A stretch of DNA of 53,384 bases from a bacterium. GTDB taxonomy: Bacteria > Electryoneota > RPQS01. Below the pieces are notes generated by a model that saw only the letters and a list, made by a program, of their open reading frames with translations, searched no databases and was not told the DNA's origin. Shown piece by piece: positions 1-7,261 of the stretch. The DNA lies in the NCBI GenBank assembly GCA_013360195.1, contig JABWCQ010000019.1, forward strand, positions 1-53,384, in the 5' to 3' direction. The stretch's first letter is position 1. Every line of letters begins with the position of its first letter. A program made the position numbers and the translations under genes.

Positions 1-6
1 AGACAA

Positions 7-34
7 AGCCCCTGACATTCTCATGTCAAGGGCT
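7..34 (-). terminator. Terminator after tRNA-Ser(GGA)
   Basis: An inverted repeat (arms AGCCCyTGACAT and ATGTCAGGGGCT, loop GAGA) is followed on the minus strand by TTTGTCT. It lies 8 bases past the 3' end of the tRNA gene and is the right shape for intrinsic termination. Confidence 0.7.
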
Positions 35-41
35 AAGTCAA

Positions 42-131
42 TGGCGGAGAGAGGGGGATTCGAACCCCCGATACGGTTTCCCGTATGCACGCCTTCCAAG
101 CGTGTGCCTTCAACCACTCGGCCACCTCTCC
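42..131 (-). tRNA. tRNA-Ser (anticodon GGA)
   Basis: The minus strand folds as a class II tRNA of about 90 nt with a long variable arm. The acceptor GGAGAGG pairs with TCTCTCC, the T-loop is GGTTCGAATCC-like, and the anticodon stem CACGC/GCGTG closes the loop TTGGAAG, so the anticodon is GGA (serine UCC/UCU). A genomic CCA follows the discriminator G. The tRNA-Ser gene near 3.5 kb has no encoded CCA, so the triplet here may be chance. Confidence 0.95.
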
Positions 132-206
132 CCACTTGATAAGTGGGCAACATTGCCGCGCTTCAGTTTTCGATTGCTCCTAAAATTGCGCGCGGACTTC
201 TGTTCT

Positions 207-1337
207 CTATTTCTTCTTGCGCGCCCACATCTTTTCGATATAAGGAATTGCCTCAGGTGTCTTGCAGCCGGTTTCGCCGTGATCGACATGGACTCTACCG
301 ATTCTCTCCGCCGCCGCTATCGCGAGTTTGCGCAGTTTTTCGCTGCGGGCACCTATGCTGATCAGTGCGTTGTTCATGGCATAACGCGTGTAATTCTTCA
401 CGCCATGAATCTCCTTTTCGATGATCTTAAGCCGATCCTCGAAATATGAGTCCGGTAATCCTGAATCGGGATTCAGTGCTAATCCGCCCACTATCGTCCA
501 GCCTGTTTGGCTGATCCACTCATCCTTCGACTTGATCCATGTCTCAGCCTTTGTGTGAGCGAATTTCGTTTTCCCGATTAGATCGCCGATCATCATACAA
601 ACACCATAGTTGCCCAAGTCCTTCACCCAGAGATCGATTTCACTTGATGTGAATTGATCCGGGTCTGCGATCATCATCGCCAGATTCCGCGCATCTGCGT
701 TCTTTGATGCCCACAACTTTTGAGCCAATGCGTGATTTGTCTTGATCTTCTTCTTAAGTTCCTTCAAATCCGCGAAGCTCACACCGAAGAGAGGTTCGGT
801 CGCACCATGCCGTTTATAAATCTTGACATTTTGCGCCGTGCCGCGTTTCTTCAGTTCAGCCATGACGCTGTCAAACGTGAATGAATCTGCCGGAGCTGCC
901 TCCGCCTTCTTTGCCGGCTTTGCCGCTGCGCTCGTCTTTGTTGCCGGTGTCGCGGATTTCTTTGCCTTACTCTCGGTCAGCTTCGCAGCTTCCTTCAGCA
1001 ATGCAGCGAAGCTGCGAGACTGAATCTCCTCAACAGAGGATACCTTGATATGCCGCATTCCCTTGCCTGTGCCTTCCAGCAAATCACTCGCAAGCTCGGC
1101 TCCATTCGGAAATCCGAAGTTCACACGGTTGGCCACACCCGCAAGGTATGCGACATTCCCGCCATTGAGTTCATACCAAGGATATCCCCACTTGACACGC
1201 ACTTCAGCTTTCGGCAGAGTCTTCATAATCAGCGCGTGCAGCGACTCTGCGATTTCCCTTTGAGTCTTGTTCAGGCTTTTCAAGTATCCTGCAATACCCT
1301 TGTCGCCATCCTTCAGCTTGACGGTTGTAGTGCTCAT
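207..1337 (-). CDS. DUF1801 - AlkD-like DNA alkylation repair fusion protein
   Basis: 376 aa. Residues about 10-115 match the DUF1801 (YdhG/YobT-like) fold, with the typical 'KWGYPWYEL' and 'VNFGFPNGAEL' segments. An Ala/Lys-rich linker (about 116-150) leads to a C-terminal HEAT-like repeat domain (about 155-376) of the AlkD family, recognised by 'YGVCMMIGDLIGKT', 'GWTIVGGLAL' and 'YTRYAMNNALISIG'. AlkD proteins bind DNA and excise alkylated bases without base flipping; the role of DUF1801 is not well defined. The two domains are usually separate genes. The ATG sits 8 bases after GAGG and 9 bp after the VOC gene stop, so the two are probably co-transcribed. Assignment is by recalled family patterns; activity is inferred. 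Confidence 0.8.
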   Translation of the reverse strand: MSTTTVKLKDGDKGIAGYLKSLNKTQREIAESLHALIMKTLPKAEVRVKWGYPWYELNGGNVAYLAGVANRVNFGFPNGAELASDLLEGTGKGMRHIKVSSVEEIQSRSFAALLKEAAKLTESKAKKSATPATKTSAAAKPAKKAEAAPADSFTFDSVMAELKKRGTAQNVKIYKRHGATEPLFGVSFADLKELKKKIKTNHALAQKLWASKNADARNLAMMIADPDQFTSSEIDLWVKDLGNYGVCMMIGDLIGKTKFAHTKAETWIKSKDEWISQTGWTIVGGLALNPDSGLPDSYFEDRLKIIEKEIHGVKNYTRYAMNNALISIGARSEKLRKLAIAAAERIGRVHVDHGETGCKTPEAIPYIEKMWARKKK

Positions 1338-1346
1338 CGGTAAGCC

Positions 1347-1703
1347 TCAGGCCGCGTTAGAATCGCCTTGGAACATCCCGAAAATATTGCCGTCCAAATC
1401 CTTTCCGTAGGCAACCCAACCCATGCCCGGAATCGGCATCTTCGGCACAACGATAGTCCCTCCTGCATGCTCGACTTTTTGCATATGGCTGTCGAGATTC
1501 TCAACATCCATCGTGCACACCCAATTCTGCAAACCGTTGGACGGCATCAATCCTCCGTCAATCCCCGGTCCCTCACCGGTCATAGCCAACCAGTACTCGT
1601 GTCCGCCGAACTGCTGAAACTTCCAGCCGAACAAATCACCGTAGAATTTCTGTGCCTTCTCACAATCCTTGCTCTGCAGTTCGAAATGAATCGGTCGTCC
1701 CAT
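1347..1703 (-). CDS. VOC family (glyoxalase/bleomycin-resistance-like) protein
   Basis: 118 aa, the usual size of a single-chain vicinal oxygen chelate protein with two beta-alpha-beta-beta-beta modules. It opens with 'PIHFELQSKDCEKAQKFYGD', includes 'GWKFQQFGGHEYW' and ends with 'GMGWVAYGKDLDGNIFGMFQ', a pattern shared with uncharacterised VOC enzymes. These bind a metal and act on varied small substrates; none can be named here. The ATG follows GGGGAGA. It lies between the DinB gene upstream and the DUF1801-AlkD gene downstream, all on the minus strand. Confidence 0.85.
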   Translation of the reverse strand: MGRPIHFELQSKDCEKAQKFYGDLFGWKFQQFGGHEYWLAMTGEGPGIDGGLMPSNGLQNWVCTMDVENLDSHMQKVEHAGGTIVVPKMPIPGMGWVAYGKDLDGNIFGMFQGDSNAA

Positions 1704-1731
1704 GCTTCTCCCCTTTCGAGAATTGTACGAA

Positions 1732-2244
1732 CTATATTTTTCCCGGCAACCCTAAGACTCTTCTCAAACTCCCCAGCTGTCCGGCATGGTAAGCCTCGTG
1801 CATCATAAAGAACTGCGCACGCTGCCCGAATGTCTGCGGACGATCAGTGGTGCTTTCAGGATATCGCTCGTCCCAATTCCCAGAAAAGCCTTGAATTGCA
1901 GACTTCAATTGCTCATATGTCTCAAGCTCCTCCCGCTTCAGCTCTGCAAGCGACAGGACTTTTGTCTTATCCACTTCATCCCACGATGCATTGTAGAACT
2001 TTGCCCACTCGATGTTCAGCGGCATGGGCAGTCCGAACATTTTGAACAGGCTTCTGCGAACAACCACGATGTGACCGAGGACACGATTAACAGGATTGCC
2101 GCCGGGTTGCGGTTCCGTAAGCGCCATCGATTCCGTCACACCTTCAAGGTTCGTGACGATACAAAAGTGACTGAACTCAAGTTGAGCAAGTAAATCCGCT
2201 GCAGTCATGTTTGTGTTTATGTTTGCCCGTGAATCCGCTGACAT
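1732..2244 (-). CDS. DinB family putative metal-dependent protein
   Basis: 170 aa four-helix DinB/YfiT-type protein. The expected metal-binding histidines are visible: His58 in 'NRVLGHIV' and the C-terminal pair in 'MMHEAYHAGQLG' (His149, His153). Characterised relatives include thiol-dependent transferases (bacillithiol or mycothiol S-transferases), but many members have no known substrate. I chose the ATG at 2244, which has GAGGGA 8 bases upstream, over a TTG five codons earlier. It is the first gene of the run leading to the VOC and AlkD-fusion genes. Confidence 0.8.
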   Translation of the reverse strand: MSADSRANINTNMTAADLLAQLEFSHFCIVTNLEGVTESMALTEPQPGGNPVNRVLGHIVVVRRSLFKMFGLPMPLNIEWAKFYNASWDEVDKTKVLSLAELKREELETYEQLKSAIQGFSGNWDERYPESTTDRPQTFGQRAQFFMMHEAYHAGQLGSLRRVLGLPGKI

Positions 2245-2295
2245 TGAATATTCCCTCAATAACCTTCGACAAACCTTGCGGCAGTCACTCCGTAC

Positions 2296-3426
2296 TTACT
2301 TGGCCTCTCGCCACCACGGCTCCGTGATCGGACCGTATTCCACGTACATCAGTTGCCCCGGACGGGGTGTTGCCACACGTACATCCGCCGCCGCTGCGGC
2401 TTTCAACAGTCGCTCCGCCGGCTCGTCCCACGCATGAAAAGCCAAATTGAAGGTGCCCCAATGAATCGGCAGCATCATCTCGCCGCGCAAGTCCATATGC
2501 GCTTGCACCGCTTGTTCCGGCCACATGTGCACACTCGGCCACAGCTCTTCATGATATGCGGCCATCTCAATCATCGTCAATTCGAACGGCCCGAATTTCT
2601 CGCCGATCTCCTTGAAACCCTCGAAGTAGCCGCTGTCACCGCTGAAATAAATGGAGCGCGCATTTGTGCGAATCACCCAGGACGCCCACAACGTCTGATT
2701 GCGCGTAAACCCGCGTCCCGAAAAATGCCGTGCAGGTGTGCAGACAAATTCAAGCGCTCCCTCTGCAAAGCTCGCCGTTTCCCACCACACGTGCTCGCGG
2801 ATTCTGGTTGTCGGAACTCCCCATGATTCCAAATGCGCGCCTACTCCCAGCGGTACCACAAATGGCACATCCAGTTCTGCCAGTTTTTCAATCGTCGGCA
2901 TATCCAGATGATCGAAGTGGTCATGGGAAATCAGCACGACGTCAAGCGTTCGCAGAAGGTCGTCGGGTATATTCACCTCGTGAAATCTCACAGGCCCCAT
3001 CAGACTTGTCGGCGAACAGCGTTTGCTGAACACCGGATCGGTTAAGATGCGAAAACCGTCCATTTCGATTAGAACCGTCGAATGCCCGATCCACACGATC
3101 CGCACGCCATTCGAATCTCGCTCCGCAAACGCATGTGTGTCAAACTCAGCCGTCTGCACCGGAGTCAATGGAGTTCGCTGCTCCCTGCCCAGCAACATTT
3201 CCTTGAGCATGGTCAGAAACGATCCCATCTCATCAGACCCGAACGAACTTGGATTCTGCAGCGATTTCCCGTTATAAAGCGGTGACGTATGCAGCCTCTG
3301 CAGTCGTTCACCCGCTGGTGTCGCACCGAATTGTCTGAACATACTAGTGCTGAAAAACGCGAGCGCGAACAATGCCGTGGCCGCGGTGAGAAAGAACAAA
3401 CCTGTTACTTTCAGGATTTTGCGCAC
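2296..3426 (-). CDS. NAPE-PLD-like metallo-beta-lactamase-fold hydrolase, membrane anchored
   Basis: 376 aa starting at GTG. An N-terminal hydrophobic segment (about 7-26) suggests a signal anchor. The catalytic domain has the MBL zinc signature HDHFDH (residues 168-173), a preceding 'WIGHSTVLIEMDGFRILTDP', then 'TPARHFSGRG', 'YFSGDSGYF' and 'MLPIHWGTF'. This order is typical of the UlaG / N-acyl-phosphatidylethanolamine phospholipase D-like branch, suggesting phospholipid or phosphodiester hydrolysis at the periplasmic face. The substrate is not determined. It appears to be its own transcription unit between DinB and tRNA-Ser(CGA). Confidence 0.85.
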   Translation of the reverse strand: MRKILKVTGLFFLTAATALFALAFFSTSMFRQFGATPAGERLQRLHTSPLYNGKSLQNPSSFGSDEMGSFLTMLKEMLLGREQRTPLTPVQTAEFDTHAFAERDSNGVRIVWIGHSTVLIEMDGFRILTDPVFSKRCSPTSLMGPVRFHEVNIPDDLLRTLDVVLISHDHFDHLDMPTIEKLAELDVPFVVPLGVGAHLESWGVPTTRIREHVWWETASFAEGALEFVCTPARHFSGRGFTRNQTLWASWVIRTNARSIYFSGDSGYFEGFKEIGEKFGPFELTMIEMAAYHEELWPSVHMWPEQAVQAHMDLRGEMMLPIHWGTFNLAFHAWDEPAERLLKAAAAADVRVATPRPGQLMYVEYGPITEPWWREAK

Positions 3427-3521
3427 GCCGCCTCACAAATTTCCCCGCGGTACTGTCTTTCAATTAAACCGGACGCGGCGGAAGTCATCATCGTTCACGA
3501 CAACTCCCGCCGCTGTCCCGG

Positions 3522-3609
3522 CGGAGAGAGAGGGATTCGAACCCCCGGTACCGACAAGCGGTACAACGGCTTTCGAGGCCGCCGCATTCGACCACTCTGC
3601 CATCTCTCC
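3522..3609 (-). tRNA. tRNA-Ser (anticodon CGA)
   Basis: Class II tRNA of about 88 nt on the minus strand. The acceptor GGAGAGA pairs with TCTCTCC, there is a long variable arm around GTACCGCTTGTCGGTAC, and the T-arm is GGGGGTTCGAATCCCTC. The anticodon loop CTCGAAA sits in the stem CGGC/GCCG, giving CGA (serine UCG). CCA is not encoded. Confidence 0.95.
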
Positions 3610-3676
3610 ACACTTTCAAAATGCCGTTGTGAGCTACCTGACCCGCAATGGCATTGCACTCATTATCTTCCGCCAT

Positions 3677-4480
3677 CTACTCCTTGAGCAGTTTCGACAC
3701 TTCCTTCGTAAACACTTGGCCGAAAATCTGCATCGTGCGCATCAGTTCGGCCATGTCCGGAAAATCTTTGCCGTCGAGACTTGCCGAATCGAATATCGCA
3801 TCGCTGACGTCCTTGCCCGTCGCGGCGGAAGTAATCTGTCCGCTCACAATCTGCACGTCGCTTTGCACAGCGCGCATCGAGTGCGGAATCATGTAGCCCT
3901 CTATGCCGCGCAAGTCGCCAAACTCCATGCGAACCGGTTTCGTGTCGAGCGTACTCTCCGACTGCACCAGAACGAAATGCTCCTTGTCGTACCAGCTTTT
4001 CATCGTTACGGCGGTACCGTCTTCTTCGCGCAGCGGAGTGGTAATCACCCAGCATGCCCGACCGTTAACGGTCTCTTCTCCGGCAATGGTCGAACCTGCT
4101 GCAGGCTCTTCCCAATATAAGTATCCGCGTACACGATTGTCAACATCTCCGCGCGGAACTTCGAGCTTCATCCCCAGAATCTGTGCCCAGACCTTTTGAC
4201 CGTCAAACAGCACGGATAGCGGAAACCCTTCCGTCTTGCCGGTTTGCCTAAGCGTCGCGTCCGTGCGCCAGCGTCTGCCGCGCGTGTAGTACTTGGCCTC
4301 AATGTCATAGCTCTCGTGACCCGGCTGGGAAATGGTGCCTGTCACGTCCAGCCGCAAACCTCCCAAAGTTTCAAGCTGGCGCGCGTGATGCGCCTTTGCA
4401 TCACGCGTGAATTCCTCAATGTCATATGCGTACGTGTGTCCTGCCAGCGCAAGCAGACAAGACAAAACTGCGATTCTCAT
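3677..4480 (-). CDS. LolA-like periplasmic outer-membrane lipoprotein-sorting family protein
   Basis: 267 aa. The start at 4480 gives a clean signal peptide (MRIAVLSCLLALAGHTYA) with GGAGGGT 3 bases upstream; 25 further codons upstream look non-coding. The mature part resembles the large LolA/LolB-like half-barrel family often annotated 'outer membrane lipoprotein-sorting protein': repeated strands such as 'YYTRGRRWRTDATLR', 'LFDGQKVWAQILGMKLEVP', 'GRACWVITTPL' and 'FGDLRGIEGYMIPHSM'. Such proteins sit in the periplasm and bind hydrophobic molecules. Family-level call only. Confidence 0.65.
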   Translation of the reverse strand: MRIAVLSCLLALAGHTYAYDIEEFTRDAKAHHARQLETLGGLRLDVTGTISQPGHESYDIEAKYYTRGRRWRTDATLRQTGKTEGFPLSVLFDGQKVWAQILGMKLEVPRGDVDNRVRGYLYWEEPAAGSTIAGEETVNGRACWVITTPLREEDGTAVTMKSWYDKEHFVLVQSESTLDTKPVRMEFGDLRGIEGYMIPHSMRAVQSDVQIVSGQITSAATGKDVSDAIFDSASLDGKDFPDMAELMRTMQIFGQVFTKEVSKLLKE

Positions 4481-4509
4481 ATACCCTCCACTTTCCCTCA
4501 CCATCAAAC

Positions 4510-4794
4510 TCAAACCGGCGTACAGCGAAACCCTTCCGGTTCGCTCTCTTCCCACTCCTCAATCGGATCGTCTTTTATCGCTTCAAGCATGACGGGACGT
4601 GCCGCCAGCCAATCCTCTTTTGTCTCCCAAATCGCCAATCCAATCAGCGCGCCTGTGTCCTTGTCCTCAAGTTGATACACATCCCGCAGACCCTTGCACG
4701 TCTTCATTGCCGCGCCGAATCTGCGCATGGAGTCAATCAGAAGGTCACGCTTCTCAGGCTTGGGATGTCGATGTATGCCAATGGAAACAAACAA
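4510..4794 (-). CDS. ABM-type (antibiotic biosynthesis monooxygenase / Dabb-like) small protein
   Basis: 94 aa dimeric alpha-beta barrel-type protein. Its pattern 'MFVSIGIHRHPKPEKRDLL ... LRDVYQLEDKDTGALIGLAIWETKEDW' fits the ABM superfamily of small oxygenases and heme- or quinone-handling proteins. The start is TTG at 4794 with GGAG 8 bases upstream. A diverged copy of its first 15 codons lies at about 5609-5652, fused to a tyrS fragment; there the same peptide uses an ATG start and many synonymous codons. Substrate unknown. Confidence 0.65.
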   Translation of the reverse strand: MFVSIGIHRHPKPEKRDLLIDSMRRFGAAMKTCKGLRDVYQLEDKDTGALIGLAIWETKEDWLAARPVMLEAIKDDPIEEWEESEPEGFRCTPV

Positions 4795-4873
4795 GCTGCG
4801 TACTCCGGTTGGAAGGGCTTAAGGCACGACCGCAAGGCACTTTTGAGACACAATAGGTATTTATCGCATGCTA

Positions 4874-4902
4874 TTGCAAATACCGAATCTTGTCATTAAC
4901 TT
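4874..4902 (+). promoter_or_regulatory. Promoter of the cupin gene
   Basis: TTGCAA and TAACTT are separated by 17 bases, about 80 bp upstream of the cupin start. The same TTGnnn-17-TAnnTT layout recurs before several other plus-strand genes in the window. Confidence 0.5.
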
Positions 4903-4983
4903 ATTTCGGAGGCGGGCACCGCACGCATTCGTTACCGCAGCCTTTGTTTGTAAGTTCCGCCAAATTAAAGAACGGGAGAAACC

Positions 4984-5424
4984 ATGAAGACACTGTGCCT
5001 TGCATTAATCATCTGCGCTTGTGTGCTGACCGCGGCCGCGCAGACCACGGGCGAAGCCGCAACAACGGCAGCTGCGATTCACAAGACCTTTGCCAAACCC
5101 GATGAAGTCCGCGAGTTTCCGCTGGGGAAACTGGAACTGGTCAATGTCGGCGGGGTCATGATCGGCCGCGCTACCTTCCAGCCGGGCTGGAAGTGGTCAA
5201 CATCGCTAAAGGAAGCTTCGGGAACCGCGAGCTGTGAGGCACCGCACTTTCAATATCACGTCGCCGGTGTCCTGCATGTCAAGATGGATGACGGAACTGA
5301 ATTTGATTTGAAGCCCGGCGATGTTTCCATGCTGCCTTCAGGCCACGATGCTTGGGTGGTCGGAGATGAGCCTGTCGTTGTGGTCGATTGGCACGGGATG
5401 ACAGCGTACGCCGGTTCCAAATAA
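4984..5424 (+). CDS. Secreted cupin-domain protein
   Basis: 146 aa with a signal peptide (MKTLCLALIICACVLTAAAQ). The mature domain is a single small cupin: 'GVMIGRATFQPGWKWSTSLK' supplies the first motif, 'CEAPHFQYHVAGVLHVKMDDG' and 'FDLKPGDVSMLPSGHDAWVVGDEPVVVVDW' the core. This is close to the cupin_2 group annotated as periplasmic or polysaccharide-related barrel proteins. Function not assigned; possible metal ligands are the central histidines. RBS GGGAG is just upstream. Monocistronic, between a promoter and a terminator. Confidence 0.8.
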   Translation: MKTLCLALIICACVLTAAAQTTGEAATTAAAIHKTFAKPDEVREFPLGKLELVNVGGVMIGRATFQPGWKWSTSLKEASGTASCEAPHFQYHVAGVLHVKMDDGTEFDLKPGDVSMLPSGHDAWVVGDEPVVVVDWHGMTAYAGSK

Positions 5425-5447
5425 TTTCGCCAGACTCTGAATATGAT

Positions 5448-5479
5448 AGCCCTGCGTCCCGTGACGCGGGGCTTTCTTT
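5448..5479 (+). terminator. Terminator after the cupin gene
   Basis: An 11-bp stem (AGCCCTGCGTC / GACGCGGGGCT, one G-T pair, loop CCGT) is followed by TTCTTT, 23 bp after the cupin stop. Confidence 0.75.
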
Positions 5480-5652
5480 ACCCAACCCTCACCACCAAAT
5501 ATTCCTTCTTCCCCTTGCGCAATACCAGCAATTCCCCGTCAATCAGCAAATTCGGATTCACAGTGCTCGCCGCATCCGTTATCCGGCCCGATTCAATCAT
5601 GCGGCGGGCTTCTCAGGCTTAGGATGTCTATGTATTCCAATCGAGACGAACA
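5478..5652 (-). pseudogene. Chimeric remnant: ABM 5' end fused to tyrS 3' end
   Basis: Reading the minus strand, 5652-5609 encodes the exact first 15 residues of the ABM-type protein at 4.5-4.8 kb (MFVSIGIHRHPKPEK), but with different codons. The sequence then passes into the tail of a tyrosyl-tRNA synthetase: EARRMIESGRITDAAS, later LLIDGELLVLRKGKKEYL, stop at 5478. The two parts are in different frames. The junction falls in a GAAGC shared by both genes, which suggests microhomology-mediated joining. The tyrS part is 99 bp identical to the real gene's end at 7271-7369. It cannot make either protein. Confidence 0.8.
5487..5585. repeat. 99-bp direct repeat, copy 1 (tyrS 3' end)
   Basis: Identical over 99 bases to 7271-7369, at an offset of 1784 bp. 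Similarity continues for about 30 bases beyond 5585 with several substitutions. The two copies bracket the Ntn hydrolase gene pair. Confidence 0.9.
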
Positions 5653-5715
5653 TACTCAAGTCTTTTACTTAATGCTACTTCTTCGCTTTAGTGCAAAACA
5701 AACACTCAGGCAGGG

Positions 5716-5904
5716 CTACTTCTTATTCTGCGATTTTCGCTTCAGTTTTCTTATCTCAGACTTTACGGCATCAACAACACCTGTAGTAGGCCTTGATGCT
5801 ACAAGTAACTCTTGAGGTGTTCCTATATGGTCCTTTTCCCCCAAATAGAACTGTCGAAACTGTTCAATTGAAGTTACCGAAATCGCTTTTACACTTCTTG
5901 CCAT
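5716..5904 (-). CDS. Small basic protein encoded with the Ntn hydrolase
   Basis: 62 aa, unknown. It has a helix-prone middle ('SIEQFRQFYLGEKDHIG') and a strongly basic C-terminus (EIRKLKRKSQNKK). The ATG at 5904 has a strong AGGAGG-TGAGGA ribosome site that overlaps the stop codon of the upstream Ntn hydrolase gene, only 10 bp away, so the two are clearly co-expressed. It could be a regulator, adaptor or substrate of the hydrolase; the sequence does not say which. It shares the A+T-rich composition of its partner, unlike the flanking genes. Confidence 0.65.
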   Translation of the reverse strand: MARSVKAISVTSIEQFRQFYLGEKDHIGTPQELLVASRPTTGVVDAVKSEIRKLKRKSQNKK

Positions 5905-5914
5905 TCCTCACCTC

Positions 5915-7210
5915 CTAGTATCGTGCCATATGACGTGGATTCAGCGACGAATCAAAATACAATTTGCGTTCCTTCCATACAAAGCCGTCATTCTTGGAAA
6001 TGATGGCAACATCGACAGGTCCTCCGACTGTCTCTTCGTCAGTTGAAACTCGCCTCTTAAAAGAAGTCAAGTTTACCAATGTCAGTGCCATTTCAGCCAA
6101 ATCTGCTTTATCGAGAGATTTAACAATACTCACAATCGGAGAGACAAAGTTCTTGCGCCTATACTCTTCCAGTTTTCCAGAAAAGGCCGACTTCGCCTTC
6201 TTACCAAGATCAGTGGCAAAGTCATTTGTTAACTGTTTCTGGTTCGGCGCTAAGCCAGCGATACCATCGACATGTGCAATAGTTTCTCCAACTATTATGT
6301 CAATTACAGAACCAATATCGTTTTCAATGGCCTTTTGATACCCTGGGTCAACACCTTCCATAACTGTGCTTATCATGTCACCTTGCGCAAACGGTACAAC
6401 AAGTGCGCCGCTTTCAAGTGTTACTTCCCTTTTTGCAATCTCTTGAATTCTCAAACCATTTTGAAATATACCAAAGAACCTTTGATAAACAAGATGCGGA
6501 AAATACTCAGCTTCACCATACCCTGCAAACACAATCCCAGAGTAATTTTCTGGGAAAAGTGATTCACGAGTCACAGCCATCGTAGCAATTTTGCGAAGGT
6601 TCTTTTGGTCAACTTGTGACAACGGCAATTTTGCAAAGGCGGCAGAAATTGTCTTATCAATTTCGGCAGAAAGCGAAGCTTCAAGTTGCCGCTCAATGCG
6701 CTTATTGTAACCAGCGCGGTAGCTTTTCTTGCCAAAATCCAGCTTTGAGCGCTCAATTGCCGCCGACAAAACTGCCCTAACATCTCTTGGTGTGGCGCGT
6801 CCTTTGTTTCTTATTGTCCTTTTTATGCCGGGTTCGACCAAAGTTTTTATCAATGACACAAAACAATTATAGAAAACCGTCATTATGTAGTTTTGCTGTA
6901 CATCATTGGAAAACAAATCAGTTCTTGACGCAAGGTATCGCTGAAAATCACTTGAGTATTCTTCGAGTGTTCCAAAAGTGCGTTGTTTAAGGTCTTCATC
7001 GCGATACGATTTTATTAAGAGATCCCATGGAAAACCAATAAACTCTGCTGATCCAAAGATCATTACACCTATTGGTCTTGTGGCCGAAAGCGCAAAAATC
7101 TTTTCAGCTGTTGGCTTTATCTTTGTTGCACCTGTGGTTGAAAAAGTTGCAGCGCTGTCCGCCGCAAGCACTACGCCACGTTTGTTTAGGATTGCAATTT
7201 CAGCTGTCAA
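5915..7210 (-). CDS. Proteasome beta-subunit-like Ntn hydrolase, long form
   Basis: 431 aa. The N-terminus aligns with 20S proteasome beta subunits: 'MTAEIAILNKRGVVLAADSA', then 'AEKIFALS', then 'PIGVMIFGSAEF'. After Met removal Thr2 would be the N-terminal nucleophile; Asp18 and Lys37 (before IF) match the Asp/Glu17 and Lys33 of the proteasome active site. The remaining 200 or so residues have no proteasome counterpart, so this is not a normal beta subunit (about 200 aa). The start is TTG at 7210, with GAGGAA 7 bases upstream, and places Thr directly after the initiator. No alpha subunit, ATPase or HslU/ClpX partner is nearby. A 62-aa gene follows. The pair sits between duplicated tyrS ends. 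Fold recognition is by eye; protease activity is inferred. Confidence 0.65.
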   Translation of the reverse strand: MTAEIAILNKRGVVLAADSAATFSTTGATKIKPTAEKIFALSATRPIGVMIFGSAEFIGFPWDLLIKSYRDEDLKQRTFGTLEEYSSDFQRYLASRTDLFSNDVQQNYIMTVFYNCFVSLIKTLVEPGIKRTIRNKGRATPRDVRAVLSAAIERSKLDFGKKSYRAGYNKRIERQLEASLSAEIDKTISAAFAKLPLSQVDQKNLRKIATMAVTRESLFPENYSGIVFAGYGEAEYFPHLVYQRFFGIFQNGLRIQEIAKREVTLESGALVVPFAQGDMISTVMEGVDPGYQKAIENDIGSVIDIIVGETIAHVDGIAGLAPNQKQLTNDFATDLGKKAKSAFSGKLEEYRRKNFVSPIVSIVKSLDKADLAEMALTLVNLTSFKRRVSTDEETVGGPVDVAIISKNDGFVWKERKLYFDSSLNPRHMARY

Positions 7211-7261
7211 AACGTGTTTCCTCGTTCTTGTTTTCAGACCTGAACGCTACAACTCGCCCCT

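Noticed and set aside
2285-2542. Large overlapping minus/plus frames within the MBL and other genes
   Set aside because: They are antisense or shifted shadows of well-supported genes and show no RBS, domain or codon pattern of their own.
42-3609. tRNA-Ser genes as integration sites
   Set aside because: No integrase, no duplicated tRNA ends and no foreign-looking DNA next to them.
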